NCBI GenBank assembly: GCA_025594325.1
Contig: JANHCV010000006.1
Span: forward strand, 1,054,001-1,118,000
Direction of reading: 5' to 3'
Length of the DNA: 64,000 nt
DNA from: Blastocladiella emersonii ATCC 22665
Taxonomy: Eukaryota; Blastocladiomycota; Blastocladiomycetes; Blastocladiales; Blastocladiaceae
Part shown: positions 21,333 through 30,710 of the stretch, piece after piece
How positions within the stretch are numbered: position 1 is the first letter of the stretch
Layout: the number at the start of each line of letters is the position of its first letter
The notes under the pieces: model-generated
The model's database searches: none
Told to the model about the DNA's origin: nothing
Seen by the model: only the letters and a program-made list of their open reading frames with translations
Position numbers and translations under genes: made by a program

Positions 21333-24248
21333 ATGGCCCCGGGCAGCGCACCGCCCGCGTCGGCGCCGGCACAGAGCCAATGGCGCACGATGTTGCGCTT
21401 CCGCGTCCTGCTGTACAGCCGCAACCGCGCGCTGCTGCTGCTCGGCCTGCTGGTCCCGCTAGCCATGGTCGCCATCGCCATCGGCATGAGCGCGCTGATC
21501 CAGAGCTCGGTCCCGTCCATTGTAAAGGGCGCATCAATCACGGGCGTGCCGCTCTTCTCGCCCGTCGGCGCCGGCTTCGACGCCAACGGCATGATGGCCC
21601 CGCCCGTCCTCGTCGCGGGCGCCGACACCCCGGCCCTGCGCGCCGACCCGCGCTCGTTCGCCGCGCTGCGCGACACGGCCGGCACCTTTCTCAAGACCAC
21701 GGGGCTCCGGGACCGCGTGTACTGGCGCGAGGTCGACGGTGGCCTCGACGCCCTCAACGCCGTCCAGATCGAGATCCTGCGCCGCTACCCCGCGGGCTCG
21801 CTCGACTGGTTCGAGAGCGACCCGACCAAGTTCCAGCCGCTCGCCGGCTTCATGCTCCACAGCCCGGCCACCGCGCCCGACGTCAACTTGTCGCTCGTCA
21901 TCAACCAGGACCCCGGAATGGGCCGCGCCCTCATCCGTACGCCCACCGTCATGCTCAACGCGCTCCACCACGCGCTGCAGGGAGTCGTCGCTTCGGCGCC
22001 CGACGCGGCTTTGATCGGCGGCGCGGGCCAGGACCCGTCCGGCGCCACGGCCGTCCAGGGCGCGCCCTCGGGCCAGGCCGCGCAGCAGGTCATTGACAAG
22101 GTCATGTCGCTCCTCGCCAACGCCACCGCGTCGCCATCCGCGCCCGCCCTGCCGCCGTGGTTCCTCATGCTCAACGGGACCGTCAGCACCTTCCCCGCGC
22201 TCCAGTCGGACGTGATCGACATTTCCATCTCGATCGTCCCGCCTTTTGCCGCCTACGCGCTGTACGCTCACCCGGACTGTCTCTCGCGTCAGCGGAGGAC
22301 TAACCCCTCGCCCAACCGCGTGTGTAGCACTTTCATGATGACCCTCTTCACCGAGCAGCTCGTGCGCGAGCGCCTCGAGGGCCAGTTCGACTACCTCGTC
22401 ACCAACACGCTCGCCCCGACCACCTACTTCTCGACCTTCTGCTTCATCGCCTACGGTTTCCAGCTCCTGCCCTCGCTGACCCTGATCGTGGCCCTGTGCG
22501 CCACGTCCAAGTGGTTCGTCGCCGCCAACGTGCCCGCGCTGATCCTCATGATCCTCGTCTTCAACGTCGTGATCATCGAGATGGCGGTCCTGTTTAGCTT
22601 CCGCTTCCGGTCGCGCGAGGGCGTCGGTCCGACCATCGGGTTCGGCGCTGCCCTGTCGGTCTTCCTGCCCTACTTCATCTTCGAGTTCGCCGTCAAGGCC
22701 GAGCCCAGCACCCTCGCCCTCGTCCTGATCTCGGTCGTGCTCCCGCCGTTCGGCTTCTACCGCACGCTCGCCTCGGTCGCCGTCGCGTACGCGCAGGACC
22801 GCGCCACCTGGGCGCTCTCCTTCTCGGCGCCGCTGCTCCCCGTCCTCCTCGTCTTCATCGCCCAGTCCGTGCTCGGCGCCGTCTTCATCTCGCGCCTCGC
22901 CAACCGCGTCGAGACCGTGGCCGCGACGACCGCCGCCAACGCAGCCTCGGCGCGCGGCGGCTTCCTGGGGATGTTCTGCGGCCGCCGCACCCCGCGCACC
23001 GAGCACGCCATCGATACCGAGTCTGGCGCCGCGACGGCCGCGCACCCGAACGCGGCGATCCCGCTCGACCCAGTGCTCCTGGCCATCAAGGCGCGGCTGC
23101 ACGCGCCGCCCGTCGCGGGGACCGCCGACGACGACGACGTGGTGCGCGTGCAGGGTCTCGGCATGGATTTCGGGGCCGTGAACGGGGACGGGCAGCGCGA
23201 GACGCGCACGGTGCTCGACGACCTGTACTTTTCCGTGCCGCGCGGGACCGTGTTCGGGTTCCTGTCGCCCAACTCGGGCGGCAAGACGGTCACGCAGAAC
23301 ATTCTCAGCGGGCTGCTGCGGCCGACGCGCGGCAACGCGTACATTGGTGGGCGCAGCGTGGTCCCGTTCGACCCCAAGATCAAGCGGTTGCTTGGTGTGT
23401 GCCCGCAGTTCGACAAGGTGTTCCGCGAGCTCACGGTCCGCGAGCACCTCGAGGTGTTTGCGGACATCAAGGGGATCGCGCCGCACGAGGCCGAGGTCGC
23501 CGTCGAGCTTGCGATCGCCGATATGCAGCTCGCGCCAGTGCAGCACGTCCGGTCCAAGGAGCTCAGCGGCGGGAACCGGCGCCGGCTCTCGATCGCCATT
23601 GCGTGTCTTGGTCGACCGCTCGCGCTATTGCTCGACGAGCCGACGCATTCGGTCGATACCTCGACGAAGCGCGCGATCTGGCAGTCCATCCGCGAGCTCA
23701 AGAAGCACACGACCATTATCCTCGCCAGCCACGACATGGCCGAGTGCGACTTCCTCGCCGACAACGTGGGCGTCATGATCAACGGCTCGCTCGTGTGCTA
23801 CGGCGCGCCGCAGCGCCTCAAGTCTCTGTACGGCGCCTCGTACAAGGTGTCGCTGCGCGTCGCCAATGCGGCCAAGACGGCCGAGGTGACCGCGGCCATG
23901 GCCGCCGCGTTCCCCGCGCCCGGCACCGTCCGCGTCACGCAGAACCTCGGCCGGTCCCTCGAACTCGAGATCGACCTCGCCAAGGCCAGCGGCAACGCCG
24001 ACGCCGCCATGCACACAACCAAGCTGCCCGACGGCCGCGTCGTCCTGTCCGAGGCGGGCGTCGACGCGCGCAACCGTGGTGTCGCCACGTTTCTAGCGAG
24101 GATCTTTGACCTGTTCCGCGCGAACCGCGCGGCGTGGACCGTCGTCGACTGGTCCGTCGGGCAGTCGACGCTCGCCGAGGTGTTTGTGCTCCTCGCGCGC
24201 CACCACCGTGCGAATATCGAGGAGGAGAAGCAGGTTGGGTCGGTTTGA
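21333..24248 (+). CDS. ABCA-type half transporter (copy 2) with altered Walker A
   Basis: The ATG at 21333 was preferred over an in-frame ATG at 21240 because the membrane-anchor helix follows it at family-typical distance. A 66-nt intron (22262-22327, GTACGC...GTGTAG, CTAAC branch) is in frame and would otherwise insert a hydrophilic peptide next to a membrane segment; splicing gives 949 residues. Layout matches copy 1: N-terminal helix (RALLLLGLLVPLAMVAIAIG), extracellular loop, TM cluster, one NBD and a C-terminal domain. The Walker A reads SPNSGGKT instead of the usual GPNGAGKT, so two conserved glycines are replaced. The Q-loop (CPQFD), signature (LSGGNRRRL), Walker B (ALLLDEPTHSVD) and H-loop (ASHD) are otherwise normal. 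One intact and one altered nucleotide site in a divergent pair resembles asymmetric ABC heterodimers. The function is inferred to be membrane lipid or amphiphile transport. Confidence 0.88.
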   Translation: MAPGSAPPASAPAQSQWRTMLRFRVLLYSRNRALLLLGLLVPLAMVAIAIGMSALIQSSVPSIVKGASITGVPLFSPVGAGFDANGMMAPPVLVAGADTPALRADPRSFAALRDTAGTFLKTTGLRDRVYWREVDGGLDALNAVQIEILRRYPAGSLDWFESDPTKFQPLAGFMLHSPATAPDVNLSLVINQDPGMGRALIRTPTVMLNALHHALQGVVASAPDAALIGGAGQDPSGATAVQGAPSGQAAQQVIDKVMSLLANATASPSAPALPPWFLMLNGTVSTFPALQSDVIDISISIVPPFAAYALYAHPDCLSRQRRTNPSPNRVCSTFMMTLFTEQLVRERLEGQFDYLVTNTLAPTTYFSTFCFIAYGFQLLPSLTLIVALCATSKWFVAANVPALILMILVFNVVIIEMAVLFSFRFRSREGVGPTIGFGAALSVFLPYFIFEFAVKAEPSTLALVLISVVLPPFGFYRTLASVAVAYAQDRATWALSFSAPLLPVLLVFIAQSVLGAVFISRLANRVETVAATTAANAASARGGFLGMFCGRRTPRTEHAIDTESGAATAAHPNAAIPLDPVLLAIKARLHAPPVAGTADDDDVVRVQGLGMDFGAVNGDGQRETRTVLDDLYFSVPRGTVFGFLSPNSGGKTVTQNILSGLLRPTRGNAYIGGRSVVPFDPKIKRLLGVCPQFDKVFRELTVREHLEVFADIKGIAPHEAEVAVELAIADMQLAPVQHVRSKELSGGNRRRLSIAIACLGRPLALLLDEPTHSVDTSTKRAIWQSIRELKKHTTIILASHDMAECDFLADNVGVMINGSLVCYGAPQRLKSLYGASYKVSLRVANAAKTAEVTAAMAAAFPAPGTVRVTQNLGRSLELEIDLAKASGNADAAMHTTKLPDGRVVLSEAGVDARNRGVATFLARIFDLFRANRAAWTVVDWSVGQSTLAEVFVLLARHHRANIEEEKQVGSV

Positions 24249-24670
24249 TGGTAGACGTGGCATGGAATGTGATTCCCATTTTTGTGGCTCTGGTGGGCAT
24301 TTCCTGAGAGCAGGATATTTGCCGCGACAAGCAGCTGCGCTGAGTCTGAGCAAGGGAACTATTTAGTCCCCCTGGTCTGAGGGACGCGTCGGGTAAAGGG
24401 GTGGTCCCCACGGGACGGTCGCCGGCTTGAGGTGAGACCGTGAGACATCGCCGGTCGCCGCTCCCGCTCCCGCTCCCTCGCCGAGACACTCCCCATGAAT
24501 CGCCCCTCCCATGCAGCAATGACGACGTAACCGCATGCAACGCCGCCCGACTCTTGCACACTTGCACCTTCTTGCACATTAGCACACATCGCACACACTT
24601 CTCCCTCCCCGCCTCGCACAACTCGCACAACCACCTCTCTTCTTGCACATCCGAGACCAACCAACCAACC
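24249..24670. other. Intergenic, promoter of haspin gene
   Basis: The right half carries repeated CTTGCACA/TTGCACA words and an A/C-rich leader directly before the ATG at 24671. No additional gene was seen. Confidence 0.5.
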
Positions 24671-27600
24671 ATGACATCGTCAGGGCCGCCACGCCCCAAG
24701 GTCAAGTACGGCAAACGGGCGGCGAAGAGCCCGTTGACGGCCTACAAGGCTCAGCAGAAAGCTCTTGCGTCGTCGTCCGAGTTCCGGCGCAAACTCGCCG
24801 AGGATGAGAACCGCCAAGCGCTGCGCTCGCAGCAGCCCATCGAGCCGTCGGGCCGCGCCGGTGCCGCGTTGTCGCAGCGGTGGGCGGACGGCCTCCCCGA
24901 CTCGTCGGCCAGTTCTCTCAATTCTCGGCCTTCCTCGTCCGCCTCCTCGCACCACGAGACTCTCATCAGCGTGCTCTCGGGATCGTCGTTCCAGCCCATG
25001 CTTAAGCTGCCGCAGGCGGCCGTCGTCGTCCCACCGCTCTTCCCGACAGCGGCTCGGAGCGTCGGTGGTTCGAGACGGACGTCTCTCGGGTCCGCCAAGG
25101 CCACGGCGACGCCGAAACGGCGCAATGCCAGCGAAATGCCACCGCCGGAACCCGCGGTAACCAACACGCCGCGGCTGAGACCCGCGTCAAAACTGAGACC
25201 GCCGACCCCGCTCCCCGCTCGGAAACCGCCTGCTGCGCTCGCATCATCCGCTTCCGCTTCACCGGCACCTGCCGCCGCCGCTGCTGCGGTCGTACCGTCC
25301 GCGAACCGCGCTGCGCCTGCGACACCACGCGTCGCGAGCGTCCTCTCTCCAACCCGTCGCATGTCCAACGTCTTCACTCCAATCCGCGCGACCCCTTCGC
25401 AGGCGCCTACGCAAACGTCGCGGGTTTCTGACCCGACGAGGATTCCGCGCGTCGTCGTTCCCGCCACCCCCGCCGCACCGGCCGCGACGCGTGCGACGCC
25501 CATTGCCACGCCGACCAACCTGCCTCCGCCGCGAGCCGCCGCGCCACCCGTCGCCGTCACGCCCGCCGCGCAGCTTGCGCCCGAGTTCACGCACTCGCCG
25601 GATCCGTCGCCCGAGGAGGAGGAGGAGGTAGTGCCGATGCTCGCGCGCTCGCCCATCCTGCTCTCATCGCCGAACGCACCTGCTTCTCACCGATCTCGCG
25701 CATCAAATGCTTCGACGCGGTCGCGGCTTTCGATCTCGCACCTCCCGGAGTCGCCCGCGTCGCCGCCGTCGACTGAAGATGCACCGGTTCCGCAGTCGCC
25801 GCCGGTACGACCTGCCGCCGAACCGCCCGCTGCGCACGAGCCCGTGTCGCTCAACGACGAAATGGACGTGGACTCGGTCATGGCCGTGACTCTGGATCTG
25901 CCCCGCCCGCCATCCCCCGCTCCTGTCCCGATGCCCGCGCCAGCCCCTCCATCGCCGCTGCCGCCCTCGCCTTCCTCGAGGACCAGCGACGCCATGGACG
26001 TGGATGCCGCGGCCACGTCGCCGGCTCGCGCACCGTCCCCACTGCCCGCACGCGCCCCGACGCCCGAGCTCGCGCCCGAGTCGCCGCTGCGACGCTCGCT
26101 GTCCCCGCCGACGCCTGTTCGCGCACCGTCGCTGTTGCCTGTGCGCGAGCAGATGCCCGAACCCGAACCCGAGCCACCGAGCCCGCGCCCGCCGTCCCCG
26201 CCCACCTCCTCCTCCTTCGCCCCGACCTCTCCGCCCGCCGTCGCCGCACTATCGCCCCCTGTCGTATCAGCTACTCCGGCACCCGCATCCCCACCACCCG
26301 CTGTTCCCGTCGCTGTCGAATCGCCTCCACCCGCTGCCCCCATCGCCACCGAGCCGTCGAAACCCGCTGCCCCCTCGCCCGAAGGCAGACTCACCCGTTC
26401 ACGCGTCCGCCGGCGCTCGCCCGACCCGCCGCTCTCGGCCTCCGCGCTCGCCGCGACCAAGCTGGCGCCAGCGACGGACGAGAACCGCCCGCGCGCGCGC
26501 CGCCGCACCCGCATCGTCGTCGAGATCGAGCTGACGCCCAGCCCGATGCGAAACCACCTCCTGTCGCGGCGGTCCGCGCAGACGCCCGCGACGCCGTCGG
26601 GCGGCGCTGGTCCCGCGCCGCTGTCCGCGACCCCGGTTCCCGCCGCTGCGACCAAAAAGTCGTCGCCGGAGCTGGCGGAGGCGACGACGAAGCAACAGCA
26701 GCAGCAGCAGCAGCAGCAGGAGCAACATCGGGTCCCCGTGGTGCGCGTGCCGCCCGCGCTCCCGCCGCCGCCCAGCCTCATCATGTCGCTGCCCGACATC
26801 CTAACGCCCGTGGCTCCGCGTCTTGCGGCAGCGCCCACGGTCGTCGCTGCGCCGGCACCTGCACCTGCACCCGCCGCTTCACGGCGCTCCGCTCGACTGA
26901 CAGCGACCGCACCCGCTGTCGTCGCCGCAGACGCGCGGCCCGCCCCTCGCCGCTCCGCTCGACCCACGACGACCGCGTCAGCGGTCATTGCCGCAGCTAC
27001 GCCCGCAGCTCCAGGCCGACCCGCTGCACCCATCGTGGCCGCGCCCGACGTCGTAACCGCAGACGCAGACGCGCCGGTCCCTCGACGGCGCTCCGCTCGA
27101 CCCGCGGTGACTGCGTCCGCTGTCGTCGCCGCAGTCACTCCGCCAGCAGCTGCGCGTCGCTCCGCCGCACCCACGGTGACCGCGCCCGCCGTCGCGTCTG
27201 CAGACGCACTGCCCGCCCCTCGCCGCTCCGCTCGACCCACGGCGACTGCGTCAGCAGCCGTTGCCGCACCTACGCCGGCTGCACCCGGCGTCGTCACCGC
27301 ACCTGCGCCAGCCGCTCGTCGCTTCACTCGATCCACGGTGGCTGAGCCCGCTGTCGTCGCTGTAGACGCGCCAGCAGCTCCGCGTCGCTCCGCCGCACCC
27401 ACGGCGACCGCACCTGCTGTCGCGGCTGCAGTCACGCCACCAGCAGCTCCGCGGCGCCCAGGCGAGCGCGTCGTCATCGACGTCGACTCGAGCCCCGAGA
27501 CCAGCAGCGACTCGGAGCGCATCGAGCGGCGTCTGTCGCAGGTCACCCTCGGCCGCTCGCGATCTCCGCCGCCGTCGCCGCAGTTCCTCTCCCCGGCCGC

Positions 27601-28884
27601 CCCGCCGCTCCTCGACCACGACGACCCGATCTCGCGCGCGGCCGCCGCGGACCCGTCGCTCGCGACACTCCTGGCGCAGTGCACGAGCCGGTCGCGCACG
27701 TTCGCGGGCCTCTTCGCGGACTCGCAGTGGTCGTTTGTGACGACGCGCGTGGCCAAGATCGGCGAGGCGAGCTACTCCGACGTGTTCCTGGTCGGCGGGA
27801 CCACGGTCGTCAAGGTGATGCCGTTCGCCGTCGCGCACGACCCGTTCGCGCCCGCGCCCGCGCCCGCGCCCAACGAGATCGCGCCGCCAGCCCGTACGCT
27901 GCGCCGGCTCACCCTGCGCCGCACGTCGCGCGCCGCGGGCCCCTCCGCCGTCCCCGCCCCGGCCTCGGATGGCGAGTTTGGCGACGACCGCACCGCGACC
28001 GACCTGGCCGCCGAGATCCGCCTCGCGCTGGCCGCCGGCGCGCTGCCCGGGTTCATCCGCACGACCGCGGTGCACGTCGTGCACGACACGTACCCTCCGC
28101 CCTTCCTCGCGGCGTGGCACGCGTTCCGTTCGACGGACCCGGCCGACGCGCTGAACCCGCCGCCGAGCGCGGCGCCGCGGTGGTACTGCGTGGTGCAGAT
28201 GCCGCACGGCGGGACGTCCGTCGAGCGCGCCCGCCTCCCCGCGCCCGCGCTCCTGCCCGTGCTCCGCCAGGTGGCCGGCGCGCTCGCGCGCGCCGAGCAA
28301 GAGATCGAGTTCGAGCACCGCGACCTGCACTGGGGGAACGTCCTGGTGCGGCACGGCGCGCGGTCGCGGCGGCCCGCAGACGTGGTGGCGACGGTCATCG
28401 ATTTCACGCTATCGCGCGCGACGATCAACGGGGACCGTGTCGCGAGCGTGATCCCGGACGACGTGTTCGACAACACCGACCATCCCGCGGGGTCCGACGA
28501 CGCGGACCAGTTCGACAAGTACCGCGAGATGCGCGCGGCGATCGTCGAGCAGGAGCGCAACGAGGTCGCGGCGGCTGCGGGGAACAAGAAGCCGCGCGGC
28601 CGGCCGCCGATCCGGCCGCGCGACTGGAGCGTGTACTGCCCGAGCACCAACGCTCTGGTACGTGCGCGCTGGTCGTGTGCGTTTAGTGGGAGCGAGACTG
28701 ACGAAGGAACGTCGTGTTCGTGTAGTGGCTCGCGCACTTTGCGCGGCGGTTGTGCAGCAAGGCCAAGGACGGCGACCAGGACGCGCGCGTGGTCGAGCTG
28801 CTCGACGCGCTGGCTGACGACATGGCCGAGTGCGAGTCCGCGGCCGAGGTGGTCCAGGTCATGGCGCAGCACGGCGCGGCGTGA
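24671..28884 (+). CDS. HASPIN: Haspin-type histone kinase with very long repeat-rich N-terminus
   Basis: Two exons (24671-28657, 28726-28884; 68-nt GTACGT...GTAG intron) give 1381 residues. Haspin phosphorylates histone H3 Thr3 at mitotic centromeres to recruit the chromosomal passenger complex. The kinase domain occupies about residues 995-1381: a glycine loop (KIGEASYSDVF, one Gly replaced), the ATP-site Lys in TVVKVMPF, the haspin-specific catalytic loop FEHRDLHWGNVLV, and VIDFTLSR in place of DFG, a family hallmark. The C-terminal STNALWLAHFARRL matches the haspin end and confirms the splice. The N-terminal 990 residues are Pro/Ala/Ser-rich and disordered. They carry a run of ten or so Gln (about 675-685), eight imperfect RRSAxPT repeats (about 738-930), and an acidic-flanked hydrophobic motif VVIDVDSS resembling a SUMO-interaction motif. 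Budding-yeast and human haspins are shorter, so the length of the N-terminus is unusual. Confidence 0.92.
26882..27468 (+). repeat. Coding tandem repeat (RRSAxPT, 22-23 residue period)
   Basis: About eight imperfect units begin with CGCCGCTCCGCTCGACCCAC or a variant. Two sub-types alternate, one ending in a DA.PAP-like linker and one in a TP.AAP-like linker. The copies near 26950 and 27222 are close at DNA level. The array is inside the haspin N-terminus and is in frame. Confidence 0.75.
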
Positions 28885-29342
28885 GCGTCTCGCTCGGCCT
28901 CAATATATTTACTTCACTGGTTGTGCAGCACACTCTTGGCTCGGCGGGGAAGTGAGAGTCGACGGTCGCCGAAGCGTGCACGACGCCGGCGTGCAAGCAA
29001 GTCGGCCAACGTGAACTTGGTGACCGCGGCCATGGCCACGGCCAACGACGCCGCAAAGCCCGAGCTCACGGCGATCACCGCTCAAGGCGAAGACGGCCGA
29101 GATGATAAACCATGAGCACTTGGTCAGGAAGTCGGAGAAGCCAAGACGAGTCGTGTAGGTAAATAAAACAGATAGACTTTATACAGCGGCAGGCTATAAC
29201 ACAGCCGCCGGGAGGGGGGTCATACTAGTCAAAAGAGAGGGGAACACCGTCATCATCCATCCAATCCGTCCGTCCACTTGTCCGAGGTACTGATGGGTTG
29301 TTGTTGAGGACGTGGACGCGCGCGCACAGCAGCCGAGCGCAT
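28885..29342. other. Intergenic with possible remnant of a small membrane-protein gene
   Basis: The haspin 3' flank and the 3' flank of the minus-strand RRM gene meet here. On the minus strand, about 29140-29070 encodes TRLGFSDFLTKCSWFIISAV and the adjacent +1 frame (about 29070-28914) encodes VIAVSSGFAASLAVAMAAV before a TGA at 28916-28914. Both have coding-like third-position G/C. No ATG fits the first frame and no intron fits the shift, so this could be a decayed or mis-sequenced two-helix protein, or chance. Confidence 0.25.
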
Positions 29343-30710
29343 CTAGTACTCGGGACGGTCACGGTCGCCACCGCGGAAGCCGCCGCGGCCGCCACGGAAA
29401 CCGCCACGAGCGCCACCGCGCCCGCCGCGGAAGCCACCGCCCGAGCGGTAGCCGCCGTCGCGGTCGCCGCCGTAGCTGCGGTCGCCACCACGGTCGCCAC
29501 CGCGGAAACCGCCACGACCGCCACCGCGACCACCGCGCGAGCCGCCCTCGCCGCGCTGGGCAGCCTTGTCGACGCGGATCGTGCGGCCGTCGAGCTCGGA
29601 GCCGTTGGTGCCCTCGATGCTATGGGATGGGGAGAGTGGACGAGGGTCAGCGAGTGGTCGTGGACGAGGGGGAGCAAGTGGAGGGAGAGAGAAACGTACG
29701 CAGCGTCGGCCTCCGACTCCTCGGCGAAGGTCACGAAGCCGAAGCCACGGGAGCGGCCTGTTGATCACGAAGGTCGAGTCGCAGTGTTGTAGTTGATGTT
29801 GACCCAGGAGGGGTAGAGCGCACAGACGGACAGACGGTAAGCACGAGCAACGGGCGGAGGGGGCAGCAGGACCTTGGCGACGAGAGCCCGAGTGGAACGA
29901 CAGGACGGGCGAGCGGACGGACGAATCGGATGGACGAGGGACAGCGACGAGGTTCGAGGGACACCAAGTCGTACACAGCGCGCGCGCAGACCCAAGGTAG
30001 GAGTGCGGCGGCATCAGAGTCAAGAAGTTGTTCGAACCCGACCGCGCGCGCACGGGGGCAGCAGCGCGGGCGGGTAAGAGGGAGTATCGGACGAGCACAC
30101 AAACACAAACCAGTCAGTTGCGCCGCCGAGGCCCCGCGAGGAGACCACCGGCGACGGAACGAGAGATGAGGAACGAGCTACGCGGGGAGGCGTCGCCGTC
30201 TCCGAGGCAAGAACGGCGAGCCACACCCCCGCGAATCCAGCATGGCCGGCATCCAGACTGGCCGCGCACCCCGAGAGATACGCGGCGCAGCGGTGCCTGG
30301 GTACAACTCACTGAGTAGCCGAGAGCGCCAGGGGGACGCAATCGGCCGGGTCAAGAGGACACACACCACGGCCCGAGCGCTGCGGCGACGACGCCGAGGG
30401 GCGACGACGGCCGAGGCTCGGGCTGATACACACACACAACAGGCAACCACAGTACGACGAGCGAGCGAGCGAGCAGGCGGACGAGGCGAGGAGAGCAGCA
30501 GGTGGGGGGCACACGGCGGAGCGAGGAGCGCTCGAGGCGAGGACAGGCACGGCAACATCGACGACTACTCCATCAAACAGAAAACATGCCAGTCTCGCGG
30601 TCGTTGATGACAACGGCGTCCTCGATCTTGCCAAACTCCTCGAAGTGGGCCTGGAGGGTGTCGTTGGTGGTGTCGTAGGAGAGACCGCCGATGAAGAGCT
30701 TGACCGACAT
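29343..30710 (-). CDS. Glycine-rich RRM RNA-binding protein (RGG tail)
   Basis: Three exons (30710-30590, 29757-29700, 29619-29343) give 151 residues. One RRM fills residues 1-80 with RNP2 LFIGGL and RNP1 [10 protein letters not shown]-terminal RGG/RGGF domain with GDRD/GDRG units follows, ending RDRPEY. This is the architecture of cold-inducible glycine-rich RNA-binding proteins (CIRBP/RBM3/GRP7 type), which act as RNA chaperones in the nucleus and cytoplasm. Exon 1 ends in the RETG just before RNP1. The only junction that restores [14 protein letters not shown] uses a GC donor (GCATGT at 30589) and a CAACAG acceptor at 29758, leaving an intron of 832 nt, ten times the local norm. The second intron is 80 nt (GTACGT...ATAG). 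The long intron may regulate expression by alternative splicing, as in plant GRP7 homologues; that is inference. Confidence 0.9.

Noticed and set aside
25687-27756. 689-codon antisense frame over the haspin N-terminus.
   Set aside because: GC-rich coding DNA often leaves the opposite strand open; the product is low-complexity Gly/Ala/Arg and the sense strand is continuous with a clear haspin kinase domain.
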